NCBI GenBank assembly: GCA_045632305.1
Contig: JAZQWL010000047.1
Location: 1 to 11,480, forward strand
DNA: 11,480 nucleotides
Reading direction: 5' to 3'
DNA from: SVTX01 sp045632305
GTDB taxonomy: Bacteria; Bacillota; Clostridia; Oscillospirales; CAG-272
The position numbers and the translations under genes are program-made. Shown here in pieces: positions 5,065 through 11,480 of this stretch. Numbering within the stretch: position 1 is the first letter of the stretch; each line of letters begins with the position of its first letter. Below the pieces are notes generated by a model. The model worked only from the letters and a program-made list of their open reading frames with translations, made no database searches and was not told the DNA's origin.

Positions 5065-6612
5065 ATGTTATCATCTGTATATTGCGCAGGAATTTTCGGT
5101 ATCGACGGATATATCGTAACAGTCGAAGCGGACGCCCAGCCACGCCTTCCCAGCTTTGAGCTTGTCGGTCTTCCCGACGCGGCGGTAAAAGAGGCGAAGG
5201 AACGCGTTCGCACCGCTTGTCTTAACAGCGGCTTCCGCTTTCCCGAAATGTATTTTATGGTAAATTTAGCGCCCGCCGACAGAAAGAAGGAGGGCTCTGC
5301 ATACGACGTAGCTATTCTTCTCGGTATTATGAAAAGCGCGGGAATTGTACGTTCAGATATAGACGTTTCGAAAAAATGCTTTGTGGGCGAGCTTTCCCTC
5401 TCGGGTGAGCTTCGTTCCGTTCGCGGCGCGCTCTCAATGTGCGTTGCGGCAAAGGATGCGGGATTTGAAGAGTTCTACGTGCCCGCAGATAACGCCAATG
5501 AGGCGGCGGCAGTTGAAGGCATCAAGGTGTACGCCGTAAAGGATATGCGATCCCTCGTCTCTCACCTCAACGGCACAGAGCCACTCTCCCCCGTTGCGTG
5601 CGACAGAGACAAGCTTTTCCTCGACGCATCAAGCTACGGCTTTGATTTTTCGGACGTCAAAGGACAGTCCCAGGCAAAGCGCGCCATGGAAATCGCCGCG
5701 ACGGGCGGTCACAACATTTTGCTCATCGGCCCTCCCGGTACGGGCAAATCCATGCTCGCAAAGCGACTTCCCACCATTTTGCCTCCTCTTTCCTTTGACG
5801 AAGCGATCGAAACCACCAAGGTTCATTCGGTTTCTGGAACACTTCCCGAAGGCACTTCTCTTCTCGGCACGCGCCCCTTCCGCTCCCCTCATCACACGAT
5901 GAGCGCGGTGTCATTAGTTGGCGGCGGTATTTATCCTATGCCCGGCGAGGTTTCTCTTGCCAACAACGGCGTGCTGTTCCTTGACGAGCTTCCCGAATTT
6001 CCTAAGCACGTAACCGACGCCCTCCGTCAGCCCATCGAGGACGGCAGAGTTACGATCACGCGAGCAAACGGACGAGTTACGTTTCCATGCAACTTTATGC
6101 TTGTCGGCGCCATGAATCCATGCCGATGCGGTTATTTCGGTCATCCGACGAGAAAATGCACCTGCAAGCCCTTCGACGTTAAGCGTTACATATCAAAAAT
6201 CAGCGGCCCGCTTCTCGACAGAATCGATATACAGATAGAGCTACCCTCACTCACCTACGAGGAGCTTGCGGATAATTCTACTGCAAGCGAGGGAAGCGCA
6301 GATATTCGCGCGCGTGTTATCGAGGCGAGAAAATTCGCAAAGGAAAGAATGGCGGCCGACGGAATTATCTCAAACTCAATGCTCGACTCCGCATCCATCA
6401 GAAAATACTGCGTGGCTGACGCAGACGCTATGGCACTTCTCAAATCCGCTTACGATTCCATGGGACTTTCCGCCCGCGGATACGACAGAATTATGCGAGT
6501 GTCAAGAACCATCGCCGACCTTGACCGCAGTGAAGTGATCCGCGCATGGCACATTGCAGAGGCGATTCAGTTCCGCAGTCTTGACAAAAAATATTGGGGC
6601 GCGGACGAATAA
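5065..6612 (+). CDS. YifB/ComM family AAA+ ATPase (Mg chelatase-like)
   Basis: This 515-residue protein has the full YifB/ComM architecture. An N-terminal Lon-S5-like domain (MLSSVYCAGIFGIDGYIVTV; VGLPDAAVKEAKERVR) is followed by an AAA+ core with Walker A GPPGTGKS (222-229, K228) and Walker B VLFLDELPEF (D307, E308). Then come a cysteine cluster NPCRCGYFGHPTRKCTC (C353, C355, C365, C367), probably a metal-binding insert, and a C-terminal Mg-chelatase-type domain (LSARGYDRIMRVSRTIADL). In Haemophilus and Vibrio, ComM is a hexameric helicase that promotes branch migration during natural transformation; the role in Clostridia is not settled. AAAAGGA (5046-5052) is 12 nt before ATG, slightly far. 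The neighbouring dprA/topA genes often linked to this family are absent here. A transporter gene follows 22 nt later. Confidence 0.93.
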   Translation: MLSSVYCAGIFGIDGYIVTVEADAQPRLPSFELVGLPDAAVKEAKERVRTACLNSGFRFPEMYFMVNLAPADRKKEGSAYDVAILLGIMKSAGIVRSDIDVSKKCFVGELSLSGELRSVRGALSMCVAAKDAGFEEFYVPADNANEAAAVEGIKVYAVKDMRSLVSHLNGTEPLSPVACDRDKLFLDASSYGFDFSDVKGQSQAKRAMEIAATGGHNILLIGPPGTGKSMLAKRLPTILPPLSFDEAIETTKVHSVSGTLPEGTSLLGTRPFRSPHHTMSAVSLVGGGIYPMPGEVSLANNGVLFLDELPEFPKHVTDALRQPIEDGRVTITRANGRVTFPCNFMLVGAMNPCRCGYFGHPTRKCTCKPFDVKRYISKISGPLLDRIDIQIELPSLTYEELADNSTASEGSADIRARVIEARKFAKERMAADGIISNSMLDSASIRKYCVADADAMALLKSAYDSMGLSARGYDRIMRVSRTIADLDRSEVIRAWHIAEAIQFRSLDKKYWGADE

Positions 6613-6634
6613 ATTCACCTATAAGGAAATATGT

Positions 6635-7801
6635 ATGACAGAGCTTTTATGTAAAATTTTTATAAAAGACAGAAACAATATAAAAAACCCCGACGTGCGC
6701 CGCGCTTACGGTACGCTTGCGAGCATCGTCGGTATAATTCTCAATCTTATGATCGCGATAGGCAAGATCATAATCGGCTTTCTTTTCGGCGCGATCTCGC
6801 TTCAGGCAGACGGTATCAACAACCTCTCCGACGCGGGCTCACAGATAATTTCGCTTATCAGCTTTAAGATCGCCGCAAAGCCCGCCGACAAGAATCACCC
6901 CTTCGGTCACGCGCGCATTGAATACGTCGCGTCCATGATCGTTTCCTTCTTTGTTCTTATTATCGGATGGAATCTCTTCTCGGGCTCGGTAAAGAAAATT
7001 TTCAACCCCGAAGCGGCAACGAAGGAGCCCTCGATAATCGTTATAATCGTGCTTTCAATATCAATTCTTGTCAAGCTCTGGCTCTGCCTTTTCAACCGCC
7101 GTCTTGCAAACAAGATCGACTCCACGGTTATGAAGGCAACCTCTGCGGACAGTCTCTCCGACGCGATTGCAACCTTTGCGGTACTTGTATCCATGCTTGT
7201 TTACAAGTTTACGGGGTTTGACACCGACGGTATCATGGGAGCTATCGTAGCTGTCGTGATCCTCATCGCAGGAATTAAAATTCTTGCCGAGACGAAAAAC
7301 TCCATTCTTGGAGAAAAGGCAGATCCCAAGATCGTCGAGGACATCAAGTCAATAGTTGATGAGTTTCCCGACGCGCTCGGAATTCACGATATGGTCGTTC
7401 ACAACTACGGCCCGGGCATTACCATCGTTTCCCTTCACATTGAGGTTGACGGCGAGCAGAATATTTTCCATACACACGATATGATCGACAATATCGAAAA
7501 GGAATTGAACCGCCGACTCAATATTCAGGCGACGATACACATGGACCCCATCGTCACAAACGACGAAGAGGTGACCTCTATGCTTGCCCTCACCCGCTCG
7601 CTCATCAAGGAAATTGACGCTCGCCTCGATCTTCACGATTTCAGATTTGTTCGCGGCAACACTCACACAAACCTCATCTTCGACGTCTCCGCTCCGTTCG
7701 ACATCAAATACACCGACTCGGAGATATGCGACCTCGTACAAGCCAAGATCAGCGCGCACAACGAACGCCATTTATGTGTGATCACGGTTGACCGATACTG
7801 A
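6635..7801 (+). CDS. Cation diffusion facilitator exporter, MntE-like (probably Mn2+)
   Basis: This 388-residue inner-membrane CDF transporter exports divalent metals in exchange for protons. About six hydrophobic helices occupy residues 28-230. The transport-site motifs are N62-x3-D66 in helix 2 (ADGINNLSD) and D172-x3-D176 in helix 5 (ADSLSD). That gives an N-D-D-D site, as described for the streptococcal Mn exporter MntE, rather than the His-Asp site of zinc CDFs; hence the metal prediction. KPADKNHPFGHARIEY after helix 2 is a family hallmark. The long cytosolic C terminus holds the dimerisation domain (IHDMVVHNYGPG; HIEVDGEQNIFHTHDMID) plus an extra roughly 80-residue segment seen in longer CDFs. 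ATG 6635 is 6 nt after AAGGAA (6623-6628). It probably shares the comM promoter. Confidence 0.9.
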   Translation: MTELLCKIFIKDRNNIKNPDVRRAYGTLASIVGIILNLMIAIGKIIIGFLFGAISLQADGINNLSDAGSQIISLISFKIAAKPADKNHPFGHARIEYVASMIVSFFVLIIGWNLFSGSVKKIFNPEAATKEPSIIVIIVLSISILVKLWLCLFNRRLANKIDSTVMKATSADSLSDAIATFAVLVSMLVYKFTGFDTDGIMGAIVAVVILIAGIKILAETKNSILGEKADPKIVEDIKSIVDEFPDALGIHDMVVHNYGPGITIVSLHIEVDGEQNIFHTHDMIDNIEKELNRRLNIQATIHMDPIVTNDEEVTSMLALTRSLIKEIDARLDLHDFRFVRGNTHTNLIFDVSAPFDIKYTDSEICDLVQAKISAHNERHLCVITVDRY

Positions 7802-7889
7802 TTTTTGCAACTTTATATTGGTATTTCTTGCAAGTTTTCAACAAATTTTATAAAAATGTGTTGAATTATGAATTTTTTTAAATTTGGTG

Positions 7890-7918
7890 TTGCAAAATCC
7901 AAACAATTGTGATATACT
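7890..7918 (+). promoter_or_regulatory. Sigma-A promoter of the citrate synthase gene
   Basis: TTGCAA (7890-7895), a 17-bp spacer and TATACT (7913-7918), with an extended -10 TGA, lie 38 nt before the start codon. The -35 is a self-complementary TTGCAA, a hexamer also present at 7805-7810 and 7828-7833. Confidence 0.7.
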
Positions 7919-7956
7919 ATTAAATATCATTCAAACACTTAAAGGAAGGCATATTT

Positions 7957-9336
7957 ATGTCACTTTATACCACACCACACGAATTAAACGATGAAATAAA
8001 CGAAAGATTCAAAAAGGTTTTAGCCGACGCTATCCCCACCTACAAGATCCCCAAGGAATCCTTTGAAAGCTACAGAGTAAAGCGCGGACTCCGTGAGCCC
8101 GACGGCTCGGGCGTTATCGCGGGCGTTACAAAAATCGCCAACGCGCACGGATATATGATGTACGAGGGCGACAGAATTGCCGACGACGGCAAGCTCGAAT
8201 TTCGCGGCTACGAGATCAGCACGCTTATAAACAACTTCGTAAAGGAAGACCGATTCGGCTTTGAGGAATGTGCTTACCTTCTCTTCTTCGGTCATCTTCC
8301 CACAAAGGAGCAGCTTGACAATTTTACCGCTCTTCTTGCGGCTTACAGACGTCTGCCACCGAGATTTACCGAGGATATTATCATGAAGGCGCCCTCCATG
8401 TCCATCATGAACAAGATGGCGACCTCGGTGCTTTCACTCTACGCATACGATGACAATCCCGACGATACGTCACTTGAAAACATGCTCCGTCAGAGCATGG
8501 AAATTTTGGCGCGCATGCCCATTATCGCGGCGCAGTCGTACGCTGTTTACCAGAATGCGTTCCACGATAAGAGCTTGAATCTCCACAACCCCAAGGAGCA
8601 TCTCTTCACCGCACAGAACTTCCTCCGCGTTTTGAGACCGCACAAGAACTACACCGAGGAAGAGGCAAAGCTCCTCGACCTCTGCCTTTGCGTTCACGCC
8701 GAGCATGGCGGCGGTAACTGCTCAACCTTTGCATGCCGAGTTCTCTCATCCTCCGGCTCGGATACTTATTCCGCAATTTCGGGCGCTATCGGTGCGCTCA
8801 AGGGCCCGCGTCACGGTGGCGCGAATCTCAAGGTCAAGGAAATGCTCGATTGCATCAAGGCAAACGTATCCGACGTCCACAACGACGACGAGGTTGCCGC
8901 TTTCCTTCTCAAGATCCTCAACGGCGAAGCGGGAGACGGCTCGGGACTTATCTACGGCATGGGACACGCGATCTATACAAAGAGCGATCCCCGTGCGGTT
9001 ATGCTCAAGACCTACGCCAAGAAGCTTGCGTACGATAAGGGATTTGGCGACGATTACAAGCTCCTTGAGCAGATCGAAAAGCTCACTCCCGAAATTTTCC
9101 GCATCTATAAGGGCGTGGATAAAGAGATGTGCGCGAACGTCGACCTCTATTCTGGTCTCGTTTACGAAATGCTTGACATTCCGACCGAGATGTACACCCC
9201 CATTTTTGCAACCGCAAGAACTGCGGGCTGGTGCGCTCACAGAATTGAGGAGTTCGAGACCGCGGGCAAGATCATGCGCCCCGCATACAAGTGCATTACG
9301 CGTCCGATGACGTACACGCCTCTTGACGAAAGATAA
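7957..9336 (+). CDS. Citrate synthase (citrate/2-methylcitrate synthase family, long form)
   Basis: This 459-residue cytoplasmic enzyme is predicted to condense acetyl-CoA with oxaloacetate to give citrate, feeding glutamate synthesis through the oxidative branch of an incomplete TCA cycle. The three catalytic residues are visible: H286 in GPRHGGAN, H337 in GMGHAIYTKSDPRA and D396 in VDLYSGLVY. The Arg and Gly motifs (YTPIFATARTAGWCAHRIEE) near the C terminus are also standard. The N-terminal roughly 60 residues before FRGYEI are longer than in the E. coli-type enzyme and typical of the clostridial long form. AAAGGAAGG (7941-7949) is 7 nt before ATG. It has its own promoter and terminator, so it is a single-gene unit; no aconitase or isocitrate dehydrogenase gene is adjacent. 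Use of propionyl-CoA (methylcitrate) cannot be excluded. Confidence 0.93.
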   Translation: MSLYTTPHELNDEINERFKKVLADAIPTYKIPKESFESYRVKRGLREPDGSGVIAGVTKIANAHGYMMYEGDRIADDGKLEFRGYEISTLINNFVKEDRFGFEECAYLLFFGHLPTKEQLDNFTALLAAYRRLPPRFTEDIIMKAPSMSIMNKMATSVLSLYAYDDNPDDTSLENMLRQSMEILARMPIIAAQSYAVYQNAFHDKSLNLHNPKEHLFTAQNFLRVLRPHKNYTEEEAKLLDLCLCVHAEHGGGNCSTFACRVLSSSGSDTYSAISGAIGALKGPRHGGANLKVKEMLDCIKANVSDVHNDDEVAAFLLKILNGEAGDGSGLIYGMGHAIYTKSDPRAVMLKTYAKKLAYDKGFGDDYKLLEQIEKLTPEIFRIYKGVDKEMCANVDLYSGLVYEMLDIPTEMYTPIFATARTAGWCAHRIEEFETAGKIMRPAYKCITRPMTYTPLDER

Positions 9337-9344
9337 AAATCACA

Positions 9345-9376
9345 ACGGGGTGCGAAAAATCGTACTCCGTTTTTTT
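9345..9376 (+). terminator. Terminator after citrate synthase
   Basis: An 11-bp stem (9345-9355 with 9360-9370, two G-U pairs, AAAA loop) is followed by a seven-T run. The ribosome site of the next gene (GAGG, 9377-9380) begins on the very next base. Confidence 0.85.
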
Positions 9377-9386
9377 GAGGTAATAT

Positions 9387-10094
9387 ATGAAAAGATTTTT
9401 GATTGCAGCTCTCTGCTTACTTCTTATTGCGGCATCGATCTGCGGATGTAACAAGAAAAAAGCCGATGAAGAGGAATTCCTTCGACAGGTAGCTCAATAC
9501 CGTGAAGCAAAAATAACTTTTTACGAAGAAGAAAACCAAAAATATGCCGATTATGAGGTGGATGCGGCTTTTCTCGGCGACAGTCTTACCGACGGATATG
9601 ATCTTCAAAAATTCTACCCTCAGTACACGGTTGCAAACAGAGGGATCGGCGGCGACACAACGGTAGATCTTGAAGGCAGACTAAAAACCTCTGTGTATGA
9701 TCTGAAGCCCAAGGTTGCTATAATGCTCATCGGCGCAAACAACCCCGATTCAATGTTTGACAATTATGAAAACATTCTAATTGGACTAAAAAACAATTTG
9801 CCGAAAACCAAGATAATTCTCCTCTCAATGACGTCAATGGGTGGCGAGCATTGGGGCAAGCACAACAAAACCGCGGCGTACAACAACGTAAAGATCAAGC
9901 TGCTTGCGGAAAAATACGGCTTTGAATTTGTCGATCTTTATTCTCCTCTGCTCAATCTTGAAACAGGCGAAATTTACGATGAATACACGACCGACGGCGG
10001 TCATCTGACCGACAAGGGATATGAGGTTTTAACACGCGAGATAACCCCCGCCATCGAAAGACAGCTTTCAATTTGGAGCAAAGAAAACAAATAA
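9387..10094 (+). CDS. SGNH/GDSL-family hydrolase lipoprotein
   Basis: This 235-residue predicted membrane-anchored esterase has a signal peptide MKRFLIAALCLLLIAASICGC, with lipidated Cys at residue 21. The SGNH blocks are clear: FLGDSLTDGY with nucleophile S66 (block I), NRGIGGDTT (block II Gly), IGANN (block III Asn), and DGGH with D203 and H206 completing the triad (block V). The fold is shared by platelet-activating-factor acetylhydrolase-like and carbohydrate acetylesterases, so the substrate is probably an acyl or acetyl ester on extracellular carbohydrate or lipid, which is inference. GAGGT (9377-9381) is 5 nt before ATG 9387. No separate promoter is visible between the citrate synthase stop and this gene, so expression may depend on read-through of the terminator at 9345-9376. 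Confidence 0.9.
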   Translation: MKRFLIAALCLLLIAASICGCNKKKADEEEFLRQVAQYREAKITFYEEENQKYADYEVDAAFLGDSLTDGYDLQKFYPQYTVANRGIGGDTTVDLEGRLKTSVYDLKPKVAIMLIGANNPDSMFDNYENILIGLKNNLPKTKIILLSMTSMGGEHWGKHNKTAAYNNVKIKLLAEKYGFEFVDLYSPLLNLETGEIYDEYTTDGGHLTDKGYEVLTREITPAIERQLSIWSKENK

Positions 10095-10125
10095 AAAAAG
10101 AACGGACTCGCGTCCGTTCTTTTTT
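10094..10125. terminator. Bidirectional terminator between the SGNH gene and tpiA
   Basis: AAAAAAGAACGGAC pairs perfectly with GTCCGTTCTTTTTT around a TCGC loop (10108-10111). The A run on one side and T run on the other allow termination of both convergent genes. Confidence 0.92.
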
Positions 10126-10137
10126 ATGTAAATCAAA

Positions 10138-10893
10138 TTACTGCGCTGCGTTTACGATTGCTGCGAACTTTTCAGCAACGAGGGATGCGCCGCCGATAAG
10201 ACCGCCGTCAACGTTAACCTTAGAAAGAAGCTCTGCAGCGTTCTTGTCGTTCATAGAGCCGCCGTACTGAACTGTTGTTGCCTCTGCAACGTCGTTACCG
10301 AACATTTCAGCAATTGCTGCGCGAACGTATCCGTTACCCTCGTCTGCCTGATCAGCAGTTGCAGTAACGCCTGTACCGATAGCCCAAACGGGCTCGTAAG
10401 CTACGATAACATTCTTCATCTGCTCAGCTGTAACGTTTGTGAGCGCCATCTTTGTCTGGAACTTGAGGAGAGTTTCTGTGTAGCCAAGCTCTCTCTGTTC
10501 AAGTGTTTCACCAACGCAAACGATTGCCTTAAGACCAGCGTTCAAAGCTGCGAGTGTGCGGAGGTTAACTGTCTGATCTGTTTCACCGAAGTACTGTCTT
10601 CTCTCGGAGTGACCGATTACAACGTATTCAACACCTGCTTCTGTGAGCATTTCAGCGGAGATTTCGCCTGTGTATGCGCCGGATGCCTTGAAGTGTACGT
10701 TTTCAGCGCCGATCTTGATGTTAGAACCCTTAGCTGCTTCAACAGCTGCGGGAATATCAATAGCGGGAACGCAAAGAACTACGTCGCAATTGTCCTTGCC
10801 CTCAACGAGGGGCTTCATTTCGTTAATGAGCGCCTGCGCCTTCGCGGGTGTCATGTTCATCTTCCAGTTACCTGCAATTACATATCTTCTCAT
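10138..10893 (-). CDS. tpiA: Triosephosphate isomerase
   Basis: TpiA interconverts dihydroxyacetone phosphate and glyceraldehyde 3-phosphate in glycolysis. The 251-residue length is standard. Catalytic residues are all in place: K11 in GNWKMN, H95 in VIGHSERRQYFGE, and E167 in AYEPVWAIGTG, which also begins mobile loop 6. The phosphate-binding YGGS (210-213) and GLIGGASL (231-238) close the barrel. GAGGT (10906-10902, - strand) lies 8 nt before the ATG at 10893. The gene shows a strong preference for a limited set of codons (many GCT, GTT, GTA, AAC), as expected of a highly expressed enzyme. It stands apart from any gap-pgk cluster in this window and converges on the SGNH gene. The promoter is not clear: a weak TTGAAA with TATTAT at a 19-bp spacing overlaps the palindrome at 10933-10953. 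Confidence 0.97.
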   Translation of the reverse strand: MRRYVIAGNWKMNMTPAKAQALINEMKPLVEGKDNCDVVLCVPAIDIPAAVEAAKGSNIKIGAENVHFKASGAYTGEISAEMLTEAGVEYVVIGHSERRQYFGETDQTVNLRTLAALNAGLKAIVCVGETLEQRELGYTETLLKFQTKMALTNVTAEQMKNVIVAYEPVWAIGTGVTATADQADEGNGYVRAAIAEMFGNDVAEATTVQYGGSMNDKNAAELLSKVNVDGGLIGGASLVAEKFAAIVNAAQ

Positions 10894-10932
10894 AAATTTT
10901 TACCTCATTATGTAATAATAAAAAGTTTTTAC

Positions 10933-10953
10933 GTCGCTTTTTCAAAAAGCGAC
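10933..10953. repeat. Perfect palindrome upstream of tpiA
   Basis: GTCGCTTTTT (10933-10942) and AAAAAGCGAC (10944-10953) are 10-bp perfect arms around a single C. It could be an operator or, on the + strand, a hairpin. It is the first of the cluster of inverted repeats filling this gene-free stretch. Its right end overlaps the left arm of the next structure. Confidence 0.75.
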
Positions 10954-10987
10954 CGCTGATCCAACGCGCGTAGCGTTGGCCGCGGTC
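10951..10987. repeat. Nested stem-loop (two stacked perfect stems)
   Basis: The outer arms GACCGC (10951-10956) and GCGGTC (10982-10987) enclose an inner hairpin CCAACGC (10961-10967) / GCGTTGG (10973-10979) with a 5-nt loop. It is GC-rich and REP-like in form; it is not followed by a T run. Confidence 0.7.
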
Positions 10988-10996
10988 CGCAGAACG

Positions 10997-11052
10997 CGAA
11001 ATCCCTTATCGTTCAAAGCGCCACGAAAGGGTGAATTTCGACGCAGTCGAAA
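10997..11052. repeat. Two overlapping inverted repeats
   Basis: CGAAAT plus CCCTT (10997-11007) can pair with AAGGG plus ATTTCG (11027-11031, 11035-11040). Alternatively TTTCGAC (11036-11042) pairs with GTCGAAA (11046-11052) around GCA. The two share bases 11036-11040 and so are mutually exclusive, a switch-like arrangement if transcribed. Confidence 0.55.
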
Positions 11053-11053
11053 G

Positions 11054-11086
11054 AGGGGAAACACACAAGTGGGGGTTTCCCCTTTT
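11054..11086. repeat. Inverted repeat with T run (terminator-like)
   Basis: AGGGGAAAC (11054-11062) pairs perfectly with GTTTCCCCT (11075-11083) around a 12-nt loop, followed by TTT. No gene on the + strand ends just upstream, so a terminator role is uncertain. Confidence 0.55.
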
Positions 11087-11102
11087 ATGTGTTTTGTATG
11101 AA

Positions 11103-11142
11103 CGCGAGGGAAACTTTTTTAAGGGAAAAGATTTCCCTCGCG
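11103..11142. repeat. Long imperfect palindrome, unit A
   Basis: CGCGAGGGAAA (11103-11113) pairs perfectly with TTTCCCTCGCG (11132-11142), and the interior CTTTT/AAAAG can extend the stem. It is homologous to the unit at 11163-11200, sharing GCGAGG, AACTTTTTT, and CCTCGCGCTC downstream. Confidence 0.8.
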
Positions 11143-11162
11143 CTCTATTGATTTGGGATTGT

Positions 11163-11200
11163 GCGAGGAGAACTTTTTTGAGGAAAAAGCTTCCCCTCGC
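11163..11200. repeat. Long imperfect palindrome, unit B (homolog of unit A)
   Basis: GCGAGG (11163-11168) pairs with CCTCGC (11195-11200), GAA with TTC (11170-11172 with 11191-11193), and CTTTTT with AAAAAG inside, with one mismatch. It lies about 59 bp after unit A and keeps the same architecture while differing at several bases. Confidence 0.78.
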
Positions 11201-11209
11201 GCTCCCTTC

Positions 11210-11230
11210 AAAAACCTTAAAATAGGTTTT
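11210..11230. repeat. Short inverted repeat
   Basis: AAAACC (11211-11216) and GGTTTT (11225-11230) flank an 8-nt loop at the right end of the palindrome cluster. Confidence 0.5.
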
Positions 11231-11257
11231 CAAAAAATTTTATTTTTTATAAACGCG

Positions 11258-11290
11258 AATCCGAAGAAATTTGTTTCAAGACAAGGCGCA
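11258..11290. repeat. 33-bp direct repeat, copy 1
   Basis: This copy starts AATCCGAAG and ends with the shared core TTTCAAGACAAGGCGCA. It is identical over 33 bp to the copy at 11396-11428. Similarity to the second copy continues for about 23 bp to the right (AAGCAACGCCGTATTGGAG against AAACAACGATGTATTGAAG). Confidence 0.92.
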
Positions 11291-11329
11291 AAGCAACGCC
11301 GTATTGGAGCAAATTCCAAAGGATGCATG

Positions 11330-11362
11330 GATCCGCAGAAAAATTTTTCAAGACAAGGCGCA
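11330..11362. repeat. 33-bp direct repeat, copy 2
   Basis: It differs from copies 1 and 3 at five positions in its left half and keeps the TTTCAAGACAAGGCGCA core. It starts 72 bp after copy 1 and 66 bp before copy 3. Confidence 0.9.
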
Positions 11363-11395
11363 AAACAACGATGTATTGAAGATTTTCAACGAACA

Positions 11396-11428
11396 AATCC
11401 GAAGAAATTTGTTTCAAGACAAGGCGCA
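11396..11428. repeat. 33-bp direct repeat, copy 3
   Basis: It is identical to copy 1. To its right the sequence changes to the hairpin at 11434-11476, which contains another AAGGCGCA. Confidence 0.92.
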
Positions 11429-11433
11429 CCGCA

Positions 11434-11476
11434 CATTGCAAGGCGCAGGCGTAGTTCCCTACGTCAAGCCGCAATG
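11434..11476. repeat. Bulged stem-loop at the window edge
   Basis: Three stacked stems with small bulges: CATTGC/GCAATG (11434-11439 with 11471-11476), GGC/GCC (11442-11444 with 11468-11470) and GGCGTAG/CTACGTC (11448-11454 with 11459-11465, one G-U type mismatch), closed by a TTCC loop. Confidence 0.65.
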
Positions 11477-11480
11477 CAGG

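Noticed and set aside
6554..6634. N-terminal extension of the CDF transporter into comM
   Set aside because: The 27 extra codons overlap the end of the comM-like gene, and AAGGAA lies 6 nt before ATG 6635.
8705..9310. 201-codon + strand frame inside citrate synthase
   Set aside because: It is an Arg/Ser-rich shadow of the citrate synthase frame, with no independent start signal.
11258..11428. CRISPR array
   Set aside because: There are only three units, the second is imperfect, the intervening sequences resemble each other instead of being unique spacers, and no cas gene is present.
11247..11474. - strand 75-codon frame as a firm gene
   Set aside because: The frame reaches the window edge, begins at best with a TTG, has no visible ribosome site, and its peptide simply follows the DNA repeats; it is kept only as a hypothesis in the findings.

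Overview
The window looks like a piece of chromosome from a low-to-mid GC, Gram-positive anaerobe of class Clostridia (Bacillota). The signs are strong AAGGAGG-type ribosome sites, sigma-A promoters with 17-bp spacers, a long-form clostridial citrate synthase, a MntE-like cation exporter, an rbfA-nrnA gene pair and two lipoproteins with Gram-positive-style signal peptides. No tRNA, rRNA, CRISPR array or intact insertion sequence was seen.

Region 1 (1-1160) is a visibly AT-rich accessory island. It holds two barstar-type immunity genes (33-344 and 805-1119), each preceded by the 3' end of a barnase-type ribonuclease toxin gene. The first toxin lies almost wholly outside the window; only its last codons are seen. 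The second is a degraded C-terminal remnant (610-788) that keeps the catalytic Glu, Arg and His positions but has lost its N-terminal part and its frame. The two cassettes share at least 127 identical bp running from the toxin stop into the antitoxin, and then diverge. Two perfect-consensus promoters and two factor-independent terminators separate the units. This is the expected layout of a polymorphic-toxin locus with a downstream orphan toxin-immunity cassette.

Region 2 (1168-3991) is a housekeeping operon on the + strand: a shikimate-kinase-like protein that lacks a key shikimate-binding Arg, an unrecognised 265-residue protein overlapping it by ATGA, the ribosome-maturation factor RbfA, and the DHH/DHHA1 phosphoesterase NrnA. 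It ends at a bidirectional terminator shared with a convergent leucine-rich-repeat lipoprotein gene (4007-4837, - strand).

Region 3 (4991-10125) is on the + strand. A YifB/ComM-family AAA+ protein is followed closely by a cation diffusion facilitator of the manganese-exporter type. A citrate synthase with its own promoter and terminator comes next, then an SGNH-hydrolase lipoprotein. Triosephosphate isomerase (tpiA, 10138-10893, - strand) converges on it through a second bidirectional terminator.

Region 4 (10894-11480) holds no convincing gene. It is a dense run of inverted repeats (at least eight hairpin-forming units between 10933 and 11230), including two homologous imperfect palindromes. 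Three copies of a 33-bp direct repeat spaced 72 and 66 bp apart follow, and then a bulged hairpin at the window edge. Because the repeat periods are multiples of three, a periodic open frame runs across them on the - strand. This is the least explained part of the window, alongside the barnase-barstar island.
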